Below the pieces are notes generated by a model. It worked only from the letters and a program-made list of their open reading frames with translations. It did no database searches and was not told the origin of the DNA. Source: Oscillospiraceae bacterium (lineage in GTDB: Bacteria > Bacillota > Clostridia > Oscillospirales > Ruminococcaceae). From it: DNA of 32,370 nt. The position numbers and the translations under genes were made by a program. Location: contig JAAVID010000106.1 of assembly GCA_014799395.1 (NCBI GenBank), positions 1 through 32,370 on the forward strand, read 5' to 3'. Of this stretch, positions 1-8,677 are shown in pieces. Each line of letters starts with the position of its first letter. Positions within the stretch are counted from its first letter, which is position 1.

Positions 1-726
1 GTGCAGTCCGAGACGTATCACCCGGATACCGTTCCGCTCGAATTTTCGCAGAAGCTCCGCGCACAATTCGACCGTTTCATCGAATGAAAACGAATCGTAT
101 TCGCCGCGCGCGAAAAGCTCTCCGAGCCGCGTGTTTTTCATTATCACGGTCGGGTAGATACGCACGGTTTTCGGCGCGAGCTTTATGAACTCGTCCGCCG
201 TTTTAAGACAGCGCTCGGAGGTATCCTTGTACAGCCCCGTCATCATCTGCAAGCCGAGCTCTATTCCGCTTTGCTTTATCAGCGCGGCGGCTCTGCGGAC
301 GTCCTCGGCGGTGTGTCCGCGGTCGTTCGCGAGAAGCACCTCGTCGTTCATTGACTGCGCGCCAAGCTCGACCGCCGTCACGCCGTAACGCTTCAAAATA
401 CCGACGACTTCCTCGTCGATACAGTCGGGACGCGTCGAACAGCGTATCCCCGAATAGACGGAAAACCGCCCGACAGCCGCTTTTGCCGTGTCGAGCAGCT
501 CCAGCATATAATCCCGCGGAATAGCTGTAAAGCTGCCGCCGAAAAACGCTATTTCCGCCGACATTCCGCGCTCCGAAAGGTGCGCCGCCTGTTCGGCGAG
601 AACCGTTCCGACCTGCTCCGCCGACGGCGCGGACCGCTCGCCCGAAATGCTCCGCTGGTCGCAGAAGCTGCACATATGCGGACAGCCGGCGTGCGGTATA
701 AATATCGAAAGATTAGTCTGTTTCAT
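1..726 (-). CDS. Elp3-like radical SAM protein (N-terminal 242 residues, runs off window)
   Basis: The frame opens with MKQTNLSIFIPHAG followed by CPHMCSFC (residues 15-22). This is the CX3CX2C cysteine triad that holds the 4Fe-4S cluster of radical SAM enzymes. FFGGSFTAIP and a TRPDCID stretch follow, as in the COG1243/Elp3-like family that lies between rnc and smc in many clostridia. The ATG lies inside the end of rnc (14 nt overlap), so the two are probably translationally coupled. The frame is open to base 1, so the C-terminal part, including any acetyltransferase-like domain, is outside the window. Membership of the radical SAM superfamily is clear; the substrate (perhaps tRNA) is inference from the family name. 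Confidence 0.88.
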   Translation of the reverse strand, partial: MKQTNLSIFIPHAGCPHMCSFCDQRSISGERSAPSAEQVGTVLAEQAAHLSERGMSAEIAFFGGSFTAIPRDYMLELLDTAKAAVGRFSVYSGIRCSTRPDCIDEEVVGILKRYGVTAVELGAQSMNDEVLLANDRGHTAEDVRRAAALIKQSGIELGLQMMTGLYKDTSERCLKTADEFIKLAPKTVRIYPTVIMKNTRLGELFARGEYDSFSFDETVELCAELLRKFERNGIRVIRLGLH

Positions 727-1411
727 AGCCCATCAGCTTTACAGCCTCTTTGGCGGCGGCTTGCTCGGCTTCCTTTTTGGACTGCCCGCTTCCGCTGCCT
801 ATGACCTGTCCGTTGAGCAGCACGTCCGCGAAAAACGTCTTGTGGTGCGACGGCTCCTCGTTTTCGGAGACGTTGTAGGAGATGTGCTCCTCGGGGTTCT
901 GCTGGATTATCTCCTGGAGTATCGTCTTGTAGTCGCCGAGCTTTACCTTGCCCGACTTCAGCGCCTCTATGCTCGGCACGAACGATAGGATCATACGCGC
1001 CGCCTCGTCCATTCCGCCGTCGAGATAGACCGCCGCGATAAGCGCCTCGAACGCGTCCGCGAGTATCGAGCGCCTGTCGCGCCCGCCCGTCATCTCCTCG
1101 CCCTTTCCGAGCAGGATATATTTGCCGAGGTCGATCTTCTTCGCGAAATTGTACAGCGAATTCTCGCAGACGATAGACGCGCGGAGCTTTGTAAGCCCGC
1201 CCTCGGGAACGGTAGTCATATTCGTGAAAAGATACTGCGAAACGGTGATCTGCAGCACGCTGTCGCCGAGGAATTCCAGCCGCTCGTTGCTTCCGTTGTT
1301 CTTGCCGCCCGAGTAGCTGGAATGGGTCATAGCGCGCTTTAAGTAATCCCGATCACCGAATTTATAGCCGATCTTCTCTTCAAGCTCGTCAAGCGGGCTA
1401 ATCTCAGCCAT
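713..1411 (-). CDS. rnc: Ribonuclease III
   Basis: Double-strand-specific endoribonuclease for rRNA and mRNA processing, 232 residues. The RNase III signature NERLEFLGDSVL is at about residues 42-53, and the second acidic pair is in ILADAFEALIAAVYLD. A double-stranded RNA-binding domain fills the last 70 residues (from DYKTILQEIIQ to AAAKEAVKLM). I place the start at the ATG at 1411: a GGAGGGGG Shine-Dalgarno (1421-1428) lies 9 nt upstream, and the start overlaps the plsX stop by 8 nt. A TTG three codons earlier (1420) directly abuts the ribosome site. The gene overlaps the downstream radical SAM start, giving plsX-rnc-radical SAM as a coupled series. All catalytic motifs look intact. Confidence 0.97.
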   Translation of the reverse strand: MAEISPLDELEEKIGYKFGDRDYLKRAMTHSSYSGGKNNGSNERLEFLGDSVLQITVSQYLFTNMTTVPEGGLTKLRASIVCENSLYNFAKKIDLGKYILLGKGEEMTGGRDRRSILADAFEALIAAVYLDGGMDEAARMILSFVPSIEALKSGKVKLGDYKTILQEIIQQNPEEHISYNVSENEEPSHHKTFFADVLLNGQVIGSGSGQSKKEAEQAAAKEAVKLMGYETD

Positions 1412-2417
1412 TTTCCGCAACCCCCTCCAACGCCGCGACCGCCTTGGTCATTTCCTCGATCGCGTTGTTCTCGACGAACAGCTTAGCCTGTCTGAACGCG
1501 CCGAAGAACGCCTTCGCGTCGCTGCTTCCGTGCGCCTTGAACACGGGCTTTGCCGTGCCGAGCAGCGGCGAGCCGCCTATTTCCTTATAGTCCATCTGCT
1601 TGGTGAACTCGGTAAGTTTTGACTTTACGCAAAGCGCGCCGAGCTTGGTAACGATATTCGCGAAGAACATCGATTTCAGCGCGTCCTTCATAAGTACGCC
1701 CATACCCTCGCAGGCTTTAAGGAACACGTTGCCCGTAAAGCCGTCGGTGATAAGTACGTCGACCGCGCCGAGCGGTACCTCGCGCGCCTCGACATATCCC
1801 ACAAAGTTTATGGGGGTTTTCTCGAGCAGCGCCTTGGTCTCGTGCTCGAGCTCTCTGCCCTTTTCTTCCTCCGTGCCGTTGTTGAGCAAGCCCACGCGCG
1901 GGTTCGCGACCCCCATCGTCGTTTTCATAAAGCAGCTGCCGAGTATCGCGAAAAGCCGCAGCATTTCGGGCGTGCAGTTGATATTCGCGCCGCCGTCGAG
2001 CACGCAGAAGCGCTTTCCTCCCGAGCAGGGCATAAGCGGCACGAGCGCGGCTTTCTTTACGCCCTCGATACGCTTTGCGTATGTTCTGCCGCCGACTACG
2101 ATAGCCGCCGTGCTTCCCGCCGATATAAACGCGTCCGCCTTGCCGTCCGCAAGCATTTTGAACGCCACGCCCATCGACGTGCCGCTCTTCTGCTTAGCCA
2201 CGGACATGGGGTTGTCCTCGGTGGTTATAACGCCCTCCGCGGGTACCAATTCGATACCGTTTTCGGGAATTTTCAGCGCCGCCATACGCCCTTTCAGCTT
2301 ATCGACCTCGCCCGTTACCGCAACGTCTATTCCCAGTCCTTTAACGGCAAGCGCCGCGCCCTTTAAGATCTCGTCGGGAGCGTTGTCGCCGCCGAAACCG
2401 TCTATTACAATCTTCAT
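1404..2417 (-). CDS. plsX: Phosphate acyltransferase PlsX
   Basis: Makes acyl-phosphate from acyl-ACP, the first committed step feeding PlsY in Gram-positive phospholipid synthesis; peripheral membrane enzyme. The 337-residue protein begins MKIVIDGFGGDNAPDEIL, with the conserved GGDNAP. Also visible are VGLLNNGTEEEKG, VDVLITDGFTGNVFLKACEG and IGGSPLLGTAKPVFKAHGSS, all typical of the family. The start at 2417 has GGAG five bases upstream; longer starts lack a ribosome site. rnc follows directly. In many clostridia acpP lies between these two genes, but there is no room for it here, so ACP must be encoded elsewhere. Confidence 0.96.
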   Translation of the reverse strand: MKIVIDGFGGDNAPDEILKGAALAVKGLGIDVAVTGEVDKLKGRMAALKIPENGIELVPAEGVITTEDNPMSVAKQKSGTSMGVAFKMLADGKADAFISAGSTAAIVVGGRTYAKRIEGVKKAALVPLMPCSGGKRFCVLDGGANINCTPEMLRLFAILGSCFMKTTMGVANPRVGLLNNGTEEEKGRELEHETKALLEKTPINFVGYVEAREVPLGAVDVLITDGFTGNVFLKACEGMGVLMKDALKSMFFANIVTKLGALCVKSKLTEFTKQMDYKEIGGSPLLGTAKPVFKAHGSSDAKAFFGAFRQAKLFVENNAIEEMTKAVAALEGVAENG

Positions 2418-2454
2418 AAATACTCCGTTCTTTCGGAAGATCAACTTCCGAAGT

Positions 2455-3189
2455 TTAGTGTTTTTCGTTATCCACCGTAACGTTTATCCCCGCTTTGCGA
2501 AGCTCGTCCGCCTGCTCCTCGGTTATCGGCGGCTCGTCGAGAGTGTACCTTTTAACGGTCAGTTCCTTTAATGACTTCATATCCAGAAAGCCGCTTATAT
2601 CGGGAATACTCATATTCGTTATCTCAAGGGCGGTCACATAATCAAATCCCGCCAGTATTTGACTGTCAAGCTGATATGAAACTTGGTCGTTTCCCTCGCC
2701 GCTCAAATTGCTTTGAAATATGCTCATCTCCTTTATTGCGGGGCATTTGCCTACCTTGTCAAAATTTCGCGTATTACACGTCCACAAATCCATTTTTTCT
2801 ATAGACGCTTCAACCGATAGATTTTCAAAGTCAACATTTGTGCCTGTAAAATTAAGATATCGAACATTTTCAAAATTGTTCAAAAAATCCGTGCTTTTTA
2901 ATTCCGAAAAAGGAATAGTAAGCCGTCCTAAACTCTTCACTTGAGGAATGTATTCGGTATTATCATCGTCGGTAATAAATTTCAGCCAAAGATCATCCAT
3001 TTCCGAGAACCTGTCAAGCCTTTTCAGATCTCTGCCAATCCTCTTATTCTTAAAATCTATTTCCACTACCGCACTGTCTTTTCGGATAGCTTCACCGCCG
3101 ATAAACACATAATTTAAATTTACCACAAGCATGACAACCAAAACTACGACTACGGCGATAATAACGTATATCCGTTTCTTCGTATTCAT
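2455..3189 (-). CDS. Membrane-anchored LRR-like protein of unknown function
   Basis: 244 residues. After MNTKKR comes one hydrophobic segment (about residues 7-29), consistent with a signal anchor with the rest outside the cell. The remainder has irregular leucine-rich-repeat-like units (FLNNFENVRYLNFTGTNV, SIEKMDLWTCNTRNF, AIKEMSIFQSNL, YVTALEITNMSIPDISGF, SLKELTVKRYTL), spaced about 22-28 residues. No catalytic motif is seen. The GGAGG ribosome site lies in the last codons of trmFO, so expression is probably coupled to trmFO. Many clostridia have yceD/rpmF just upstream of plsX; this protein occupies that place. The LRR call is by pattern only, and the partner is unknown. Confidence 0.8.
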   Translation of the reverse strand: MNTKKRIYVIIAVVVVLVVMLVVNLNYVFIGGEAIRKDSAVVEIDFKNKRIGRDLKRLDRFSEMDDLWLKFITDDDNTEYIPQVKSLGRLTIPFSELKSTDFLNNFENVRYLNFTGTNVDFENLSVEASIEKMDLWTCNTRNFDKVGKCPAIKEMSIFQSNLSGEGNDQVSYQLDSQILAGFDYVTALEITNMSIPDISGFLDMKSLKELTVKRYTLDEPPITEEQADELRKAGINVTVDNEKH

Positions 3190-3191
3190 AA

Positions 3192-4517
3192 TTATCCTCC
3201 CGATTTTTTCAAAGCCTTATCCAGATCGGCAAGCGCCCTCTCGGCAAGCGCCGCGTATTTCCTCTGCTTTGCGTCTTTGCCGCGGAACTCCTCATCGAGC
3301 GGCGACAGTATTCCCATATTGCTTCCCATTGGCTGAAAATTACATTCCCACGCGTGAGCCACATAATCGGAGAGCGCCCCGAGCATTGTCGTCCTCGGAA
3401 AAGTCAGCGGCTCTTTTCCGTCGAGTATATCCGCGAGCGCTCTGCCCGCCATAATGCCGCTTGCCGCGCTCTCAACGTAGCCCTCCACGCCCGTTATCTG
3501 TCCGCCGAAAAATACGTTATCCGAGCCCCTGAGCATAAAATGCTCGTCCAACAGCCGCGGACTGTTTAAAAACGTGTTGCGGTGCATTACGCCGTATCTC
3601 GCGAATTCCGCGTTCCGTAATCCCGGAATCAACGAAAAAACGCGCTTCTGCTCGCCGAATTTCAGATTGGTCTGAAATCCCACGATATTGTACAGCGTGC
3701 CCTCGGCGTTCTCCTTTCGGAGCTGGACTGCCGCGAACGGTCGTGTTCCCGTGCGCGGGTCGGTAAGTCCGACGGGCTTCATACAGCCGTAGCGAACGCT
3801 GTCGTAGCCGCGTTTCGCGAGAACCTCGACCGGCATACAGCCCTCGTAAACCTTTAGCCCTTTAGCCTCGGACGGCACGTCGAACTCGTGCAGCGGCGCC
3901 TGCTCCGCGTTGACGAGCGCGTTGTAGAAAACCTCGTACTCCTCGCGCGTCATCGGGCAGTTGACATAATCCGCGCCGCCGTGGTCGTACCGCGACTGCT
4001 CAAACGCTATCGAGAAATCAATGCTCTCGGCGGTCACTATCGGCGCGGCAGCGTCGTAAAAGCTGAGATAATCGCCGCAGCGCTCGCGTATCTTGTCGAC
4101 TAAGCCGTCGCTCGTGAGCGGTCCCGTGCATATAATCGCGTTGCTTTCGGGGAACTCGGTAAGCTCCTCGTACTTTACCGTGATATTCGGGTGCGACTTC
4201 ACGACCCGCGTTATCTCGTCCGAGAACGCCGTGCGATTCACGGCGAGCGCGCCTCCCGCTGGAACGGCGGTCTTTTCGGCGGCGGCGCAGACTACCGAGC
4301 CCAAGCGCCGCATTTCCTCCTTGAGCAGTCCGCAGGCGCTGTCCACCCTCGACGATTTCAGCGAATTCGAGCAGACAAGCTCCGCGAAGCCCTCGTATTT
4401 ATGCGCGGGGGAGAACTTCTTCGGCTTCATCTCATACAATTCCACCGAATATCCCCTCCGAGCAAGCTGCATTGCCGCCTCGCAGCCCGCAAGCCCCGCG
4501 CCTATTACCTTAATCAT
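3192..4517 (-). CDS. trmFO: tRNA (uracil-54-C5)-methyltransferase, folate/FAD-dependent
   Basis: Forms ribothymidine at position 54 of the tRNA T-loop using methylenetetrahydrofolate and FADH2. The N-terminus MIKVIGAGLAGCEAAMQLAR is a dinucleotide-binding (GxGxxG) motif. ELVCSNSLKSSRVDSACG, CPMTREEYEVFYNAL, YEGCMPVEVLAKRG, MKPVGLTDPRTGTRPFA and IVGFQTNLKFGEQKRVF are family landmarks. It is 441 residues, the usual length. The ATG overlaps the topA stop by 8 nt, so the pair is coupled, as is common for topA-trmFO in Firmicutes. A longer open frame (to 4640) runs into topA and has no support. Confidence 0.97.
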   Translation of the reverse strand: MIKVIGAGLAGCEAAMQLARRGYSVELYEMKPKKFSPAHKYEGFAELVCSNSLKSSRVDSACGLLKEEMRRLGSVVCAAAEKTAVPAGGALAVNRTAFSDEITRVVKSHPNITVKYEELTEFPESNAIICTGPLTSDGLVDKIRERCGDYLSFYDAAAPIVTAESIDFSIAFEQSRYDHGGADYVNCPMTREEYEVFYNALVNAEQAPLHEFDVPSEAKGLKVYEGCMPVEVLAKRGYDSVRYGCMKPVGLTDPRTGTRPFAAVQLRKENAEGTLYNIVGFQTNLKFGEQKRVFSLIPGLRNAEFARYGVMHRNTFLNSPRLLDEHFMLRGSDNVFFGGQITGVEGYVESAASGIMAGRALADILDGKEPLTFPRTTMLGALSDYVAHAWECNFQPMGSNMGILSPLDEEFRGKDAKQRKYAALAERALADLDKALKKSGG

Positions 4518-6609
4518 TGTTGTCCTTTGCGTTGTCCAGAGGGCGCTCGTAGCCGCAGCCGTCCTTCTGGCAGTATATCTTGCCGAGCTTGCCCGTTTTC
4601 TTGAACAGGCTTGAGCCGCACTGCGGGCACTTTTCCTCAAGCGGCATATCCCACGTCATAAAATTGCAGTCCTTAAAGTTCTCGCAGCCGTAGAACGGCT
4701 TGCCCTTCTTGGACTTTTTCAGCAGCATTTTCGCGCCGCATTTCGGACATAATCCCTTTGTCTCGGTGACTATCTTCTTCGTGAACTTACACTCCGGGAA
4801 GCCCGAGCAGCCGAGGAATTTGCCGTAAGGACCTATCTTGATGACCATATTCTTGCCGCACTGCTCGCAGATTATATCGGTGGGCTCGTCGGGAACTTTA
4901 AGGTGCTTGCCCTCCATATCCTGCTCCGCCTTTTCAAGCGACTTCGCGAAGCCCTTGTAAAAGCCGCGCAGCGTCTCGACCCAATCCTTTGTGCCCTTTT
5001 CGATGTTGTCGAGACTGGTCTCCATTTTCGCGGTGAACTTAACATCCACGATATTGTTGAACTTCTCCTTGAGCAGCCCCGTGATGACCTCGCCGAGCGG
5101 CGTGGGCTTGAGCTGATTGCCGTTCTCGCGCTCGACGTAATGCCTGTCGAGAATTGTGGAGATAGTCGGAGCGTAGGTGGACGGACGGCCTATGCCGTTC
5201 TCCTCGAGCGCCTTTATCAGCGACGCTTCGTTATAACGCGCGGGCGGCTGAGTGAAGTGCTGATTTCCGAGAACTTCAACGGGACTCAGCTTTTCGTCCT
5301 TTTCTATCTTCGGGAGCGCGCCGCCCTGCTCCTCATTGTCGCGCGACTCCTCGTAGAGCTTGGTAAAGCCGTCGAACTTCACCGAATAGCCGCTTGACTT
5401 GAACATATAACTTTTCGCCGAAATATCCACGGACACCGTATCCATAACGGCGTTCGCCATCTGGCTCGCCATAAAGCGCTCCCATATCAGCTTATACAGC
5501 TTGAACTGGTCGTTCGTGAGCGATTTCTTCACCTTTGCCGGCGTAAGCTCCACGTTCGCGGGACGGATAGCCTCGTGCGCGTCCTGCGCGTTGCTCTTGG
5601 ACTTGTAGGTGCGCGGCTTCTCGGGAAGATATTGCGCGCCGTACTCGCTCTTGATGACCTCGGCGGCGGCGGTTTTCGCCTCGTCCGAGATACGCAGGCT
5701 GTCCGTTCTCATATAGGTGATAAGACCGACGGCGCCCAGCCCCTCGACCTCAACGCCCTCGTACAGCTCCTGCGCGGTCTTCATCGTTCTGCGCGCCTGG
5801 AATGACAGCTTGCGGCTCGCCTCCTGCTGCAATGTCGAGGTAGTGAACGGCGGCGCGGGCTGCTTCTTGCGCTGCGATTTTTTCAGATTTGTAACGACAA
5901 ACTCCGCGCCCTCAAGGTCTGCGAGAATTTTGTCCGCCTGCTCCTTGTTGTCTATCTGCGCCTTTTGTCCGTTTATCTCGGCGAGCTTCGCCGCGAACAC
6001 TTTTTTCGAGGCAGCCGCGGATAGCTTCGCGTCAATGCTCCAGTATTCCGTGGAGGTAAACGCGCGTATCTCCTCTTCCCTGTCAACGATAAGCCGCACA
6101 GCAACGGACTGCACACGTCCCGCGGACAGTCCTCTGCGCACCTTCTTCCACAAAAACGGCGAGAGCTTGTAGCCGACTATTCTGTCAAGAATGCGGCGCG
6201 TCTGCTGAGCGTTCACAATATCCATATCAATAGTGCGCGGATGGCTCATACCGTACTGAACGCCCGTTTTTGTTATTTCGTTGAACGTTACGCGTATCTT
6301 AGCCTTGTCGTCGATATTCAGCAGGTGCGACAAATGCCACGCTATCGCCTCCCCCTCGCGGTCCGGGTCGGTCGCGAGATAGATGACGTCGCTTTCCTTG
6401 GCGCGCTTTTTCAGCTCCTTGATGATGTCCGACTTGTCTTTCATATTCACATACTGCGGCTGAAAATCGTTATCGACGTCAACCGCGAATTTGGACTTGG
6501 GCAGGTCGATGATATGACCCGTGGAAGCCATTACATCATACCCCGCCCCGAGATATTTCTTAACCGTTTTCGCCTTTGACGGCGACTCGAGAATAACCAG
6601 ATTTGCCAA
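4510..6609 (-). CDS. topA: DNA topoisomerase I (type IA)
   Basis: Relaxes negative supercoils by a 5'-phosphotyrosine intermediate. The N-terminal Toprim domain has VILESPSKAKTVKKYLG and TDPDREGEAIAWHL. The active-site tyrosine is in ITYMRTDSL (about Tyr299). The C-terminus has three four-cysteine zinc ribbons starting CEQCGKNM, CPKCGAKM and CPQCGSSL, like many Firmicutes enzymes. I take TTG at 6609 as start (699 residues, reading MANLVILESP) because GGAGGA lies 7 nt before it. The alternative TTG at 6624 would sit on that ribosome site. trmFO follows with an 8-nt overlap. dprA, a common upstream neighbour in Firmicutes, is not here. Confidence 0.97.
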   Translation of the reverse strand: MANLVILESPSKAKTVKKYLGAGYDVMASTGHIIDLPKSKFAVDVDNDFQPQYVNMKDKSDIIKELKKRAKESDVIYLATDPDREGEAIAWHLSHLLNIDDKAKIRVTFNEITKTGVQYGMSHPRTIDMDIVNAQQTRRILDRIVGYKLSPFLWKKVRRGLSAGRVQSVAVRLIVDREEEIRAFTSTEYWSIDAKLSAAASKKVFAAKLAEINGQKAQIDNKEQADKILADLEGAEFVVTNLKKSQRKKQPAPPFTTSTLQQEASRKLSFQARRTMKTAQELYEGVEVEGLGAVGLITYMRTDSLRISDEAKTAAAEVIKSEYGAQYLPEKPRTYKSKSNAQDAHEAIRPANVELTPAKVKKSLTNDQFKLYKLIWERFMASQMANAVMDTVSVDISAKSYMFKSSGYSVKFDGFTKLYEESRDNEEQGGALPKIEKDEKLSPVEVLGNQHFTQPPARYNEASLIKALEENGIGRPSTYAPTISTILDRHYVERENGNQLKPTPLGEVITGLLKEKFNNIVDVKFTAKMETSLDNIEKGTKDWVETLRGFYKGFAKSLEKAEQDMEGKHLKVPDEPTDIICEQCGKNMVIKIGPYGKFLGCSGFPECKFTKKIVTETKGLCPKCGAKMLLKKSKKGKPFYGCENFKDCNFMTWDMPLEEKCPQCGSSLFKKTGKLGKIYCQKDGCGYERPLDNAKDNND

Positions 6610-6684
6610 AGGTATTTCCTCCAATTTATATTTTTATTCAACACTGCAAAACCGAAAGTTTTTCTTATGATTTTGCACTGTCAA

Positions 6685-7446
6685 TTACTTTGAAAGCTCC
6701 CACAACAGAACAGCCGCCGCCATTGCGGCATTGAGCGACTCCGCGCCCTTTATGGGAATGTAGATCTTTTCACCGCATATTTCGGCGATCTCGGGCGAAA
6801 TTCCCCTGCCCTCGCTGCCGATGACTATCGCGGTCTTTTCGGGGAATTTGACTTCACCGAGCCGCCGCGCGGTATCGTCGAGCATTGCCCCGTACACGGT
6901 ATACTCCCGCAGAAAATGCTTTAACGACTTAATATCGGACGGATATAACGACGGCATTCTGAAAACGCTCCCCATTGAAGCCCGAAGCGTTTTCGGTGAA
7001 AATCTGTCGGCGCAGTCTCCCCAAAAAACGATCCCGTCTGTTCCGAACGCCTCCGCCGCGCGGATCATCGTACCGACGTTTCCCGGGTCCTGAACTCCGT
7101 CGAGCACCACGAGCCGCCGCGCGTTTTCGGGTATCGTGCCGAACCTTTCCGCCGCCGCGAACAGACCCTGCGGCGACTTTGTATCGGAAATATATTCGGA
7201 AAGCTCTTCGGATATGACAGCCGTAATAAACGCCTTTTCCGCCGCCTTATTAACGGTCCCGGGATATTTTTTCGCCGCCTTTTCGGTATACAGAAAATAC
7301 TCTATCCCCGAACAGTCCGCAAGCTCGCCGCACAAGTGATCTCCCTCTACCGCGAACATATCGTGCTCACGGCGGTATTCGGCGCTTTTCAGCAGTTCCC
7401 TCATTATGCGGACATTACCGTTTTTCCGCGAAGTTATTACCTCCAA
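6685..7446 (-). CDS. TrmH/SpoU-family RNA 2'-O-methyltransferase
   Basis: SAM-dependent ribose methyltransferase of the SPOUT class; the target (rRNA or tRNA) cannot be told from the sequence. The N-terminal substrate-binding part contains RREHDMFAVEGDHLCGEL. The knot domain carries LDGVQDPGNVGTMIRAAEAFG, IVIGSEGRGIS and IPIKGAESLNAAMAAAVLLWEL, the three SpoU motifs. The start is probably TTG at 7446 (MEVITSRKNGNVR), 253 residues, with AGGAG about 9 nt upstream; a TTG at 7470 is the longer alternative. It lies 75 nt upstream of topA and may begin that transcription unit. Resemblance is to RlmB/YsgA-like proteins often found near pheST or infC operons. Confidence 0.92.
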   Translation of the reverse strand: MEVITSRKNGNVRIMRELLKSAEYRREHDMFAVEGDHLCGELADCSGIEYFLYTEKAAKKYPGTVNKAAEKAFITAVISEELSEYISDTKSPQGLFAAAERFGTIPENARRLVVLDGVQDPGNVGTMIRAAEAFGTDGIVFWGDCADRFSPKTLRASMGSVFRMPSLYPSDIKSLKHFLREYTVYGAMLDDTARRLGEVKFPEKTAIVIGSEGRGISPEIAEICGEKIYIPIKGAESLNAAMAAAVLLWELSK

Positions 7447-7488
7447 AGCCGCCGCTCCTCTCCGTGTCAAATAGTCTTTATAATAGCG

Positions 7489-7522
7489 AAAATCTCACGC
7501 CCCGAAATCTCAAGGCGTGAGA
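7489..7522 (-). terminator. Terminator after rplT
   Basis: Nine-base-pair GC-rich stem (TCTCACGCC with GGCGTGAGA, 7493-7501 and 7514-7522), followed on the minus strand by TTTT then CG. It lies just after the rplT stop, where the infC-rpmI-rplT message should end. The U run is short, so read-through into the methyltransferase gene is possible. Confidence 0.7.
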
Positions 7523-7531
7523 AAAAAGTCA

Positions 7532-7885
7532 TTACAGCGCCGCCTTAGCCTTTTCGGTAAGTGCGGTAAAGCCTGCCGCGTCATTGATAGCGATCTCGGA
7601 AAGCATCTTTCTGTTGAGGGAAATGTTCGCTTTCTTAAGACCGTTCATAAACGTGGAATAATTCATACCGTTTGCCTTGCAGGCAGCGGAAATTCTTGTG
7701 ATCCAGAGACGTCTGAAATCTCTCTTCTTCAGTCTTCTGCCGACATAAGCGTACTGACCCGACTTCATTACCGCTTCCTTAGCGGTCTTGAAAAGTCTGC
7801 TCTTGCCGCCCCAGTAGCCCTTTGCGAGCTTTAAGGTCCTGTTTCTTCTCTTGCGCGTAGCAAGTGCGCCCTTAATTCTTGCCAT
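7532..7885 (-). CDS. rplT: 50S ribosomal protein L20
   Basis: 117 residues, [32 protein letters not shown], the standard L20 start and length. L20 is an early 23S rRNA-binding assembly protein and, in Bacillus, represses its own operon by binding the infC leader. The matching leader is present upstream (see 8677-8893). GGAGG ribosome site precedes the ATG; rpmI lies 28 nt upstream. Confidence 0.99.
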   Translation of the reverse strand: MARIKGALATRKRRNRTLKLAKGYWGGKSRLFKTAKEAVMKSGQYAYVGRRLKKRDFRRLWITRISAACKANGMNYSTFMNGLKKANISLNRKMLSEIAINDAAGFTALTEKAKAAL

Positions 7886-7913
7886 TTCGGTTTCCTCCTA
7901 TATCTGTTCTACA

Positions 7914-8111
7914 TTATTTGTACGGGATAAGGCTCTTTACCTGAGCTATGTTCGTATCGTCCGCATATGCGCCCAGACGGAGACCTCTTTTACGCTTGGT
8001 GGACTTCTTGGTAAGAATGTGACGCTTGTTGCAGTGCTGCATCTTTACCTTGCCTGTTCCTGTCAGCTTAAAGCGCTTTTTCGCGCCGCTGTGTGTTTTG
8101 ATCTTTGGCAT
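7914..8111 (-). CDS. rpmI: 50S ribosomal protein L35
   Basis: 65 residues, [23 protein letters not shown], with the basic [17 protein letters not shown] region typical of L35. It has a strong AAGGAGG site and lies between infC and rplT in the conserved order. Confidence 0.99.
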   Translation of the reverse strand: MPKIKTHSGAKKRFKLTGTGKVKMQHCNKRHILTKKSTKRKRGLRLGAYADDTNIAQVKSLIPYK

Positions 8112-8161
8112 TTCAATTTCCTCCTTAATACTCTACGAAAGTGCGCCGATAACGCTTAAAA

Positions 8162-8677
8162 TTACTTCTTCGGGCTTAAAACGACCGCGTAATTTCTGCC
8201 CTCGAGCTTGGAGGGCTTATCCGAGCCGCCGTACTCCGAAACAGCGTCCATGAACTTCTTCATCAATTCCTCACCGAGATTAACGTGCGTCAACTCACGC
8301 ATACGTCTGAACCGCACCGTGACCTTGACCTTATCGCCGTTCTGCAAGAACTTGATCGCGTTCTTCACCTTGATATTAAAGTCGTTGGTGTCGATATTCA
8401 GGGACATCTTGATCTCCTTGACGTCCGCGGTCTTTTGGTTCTTTTTGGCTTCCTTTTCCCGTTTTGTCTGCTCGAAACGGTATTTTCCGTAATCCATTAT
8501 ACGGCATACCGGAGGATTTGCTGTCGGAGATATCATTACAAGGTCGAGATCCGCGTCGAACGCTTTCTGCAAAGCCTCCGCGGAGGACATAATGCCCAAC
8601 TGCTCGCCGTCCGTACCGATGACCCGAATTTCCTTTTCGCGAATATCCTCGTTGATGAGCTGTTCTTTCGTGCCGAT
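8162..8677 (-). CDS. infC: Translation initiation factor IF-3, probable ATC start
   Basis: Binds the 30S subunit and proofreads initiator tRNA and start codon. The N-domain starts INEDIREKEIRVIGTDGEQLG and the C-domain ends LEGRNYAVVLSPKK, both typical. No ATG, GTG or TTG is well placed. AAGGCGGTG (8685-8693), one mismatch from the ideal AAGGAGGTG, sits 7 nt before an ATC at 8675-8677, giving 171 residues, close to family length. A rare start is expected, since infC in other bacteria begins with AUU or similar and IF-3 represses its own translation. The GTG at 8743 that opens the longest frame is within the leader terminator hairpin and is not credible as a start. Confidence 0.95.
   Translation of the reverse strand: MGTKEQLINEDIREKEIRVIGTDGEQLGIMSSAEALQKAFDADLDLVMISPTANPPVCRIMDYGKYRFEQTKREKEAKKNQKTADVKEIKMSLNIDTNDFNIKVKNAIKFLQNGDKVKVTVRFRRMRELTHVNLGEELMKKFMDAVSEYGGSDKPSKLEGRNYAVVLSPKK

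Noticed and set aside
203-673. Minus-strand 156-codon frame near the left edge
   Set aside because: It is a different frame of the same strand as the radical SAM gene, which has clear motifs; arginine-rich shadow.
4518-4640. N-terminal extension of TrmFO
   Set aside because: It lies within topA, lacks a ribosome site and adds an R/A/S-rich shadow sequence; the ATG at 4517 gives a canonical start.
6610-6684. TGCAAAA/TTTTGCA inverted repeat between the methyltransferase gene and topA
   Set aside because: Only seven AT-rich pairs with a long loop and no following T tract in the right place; not a convincing terminator.
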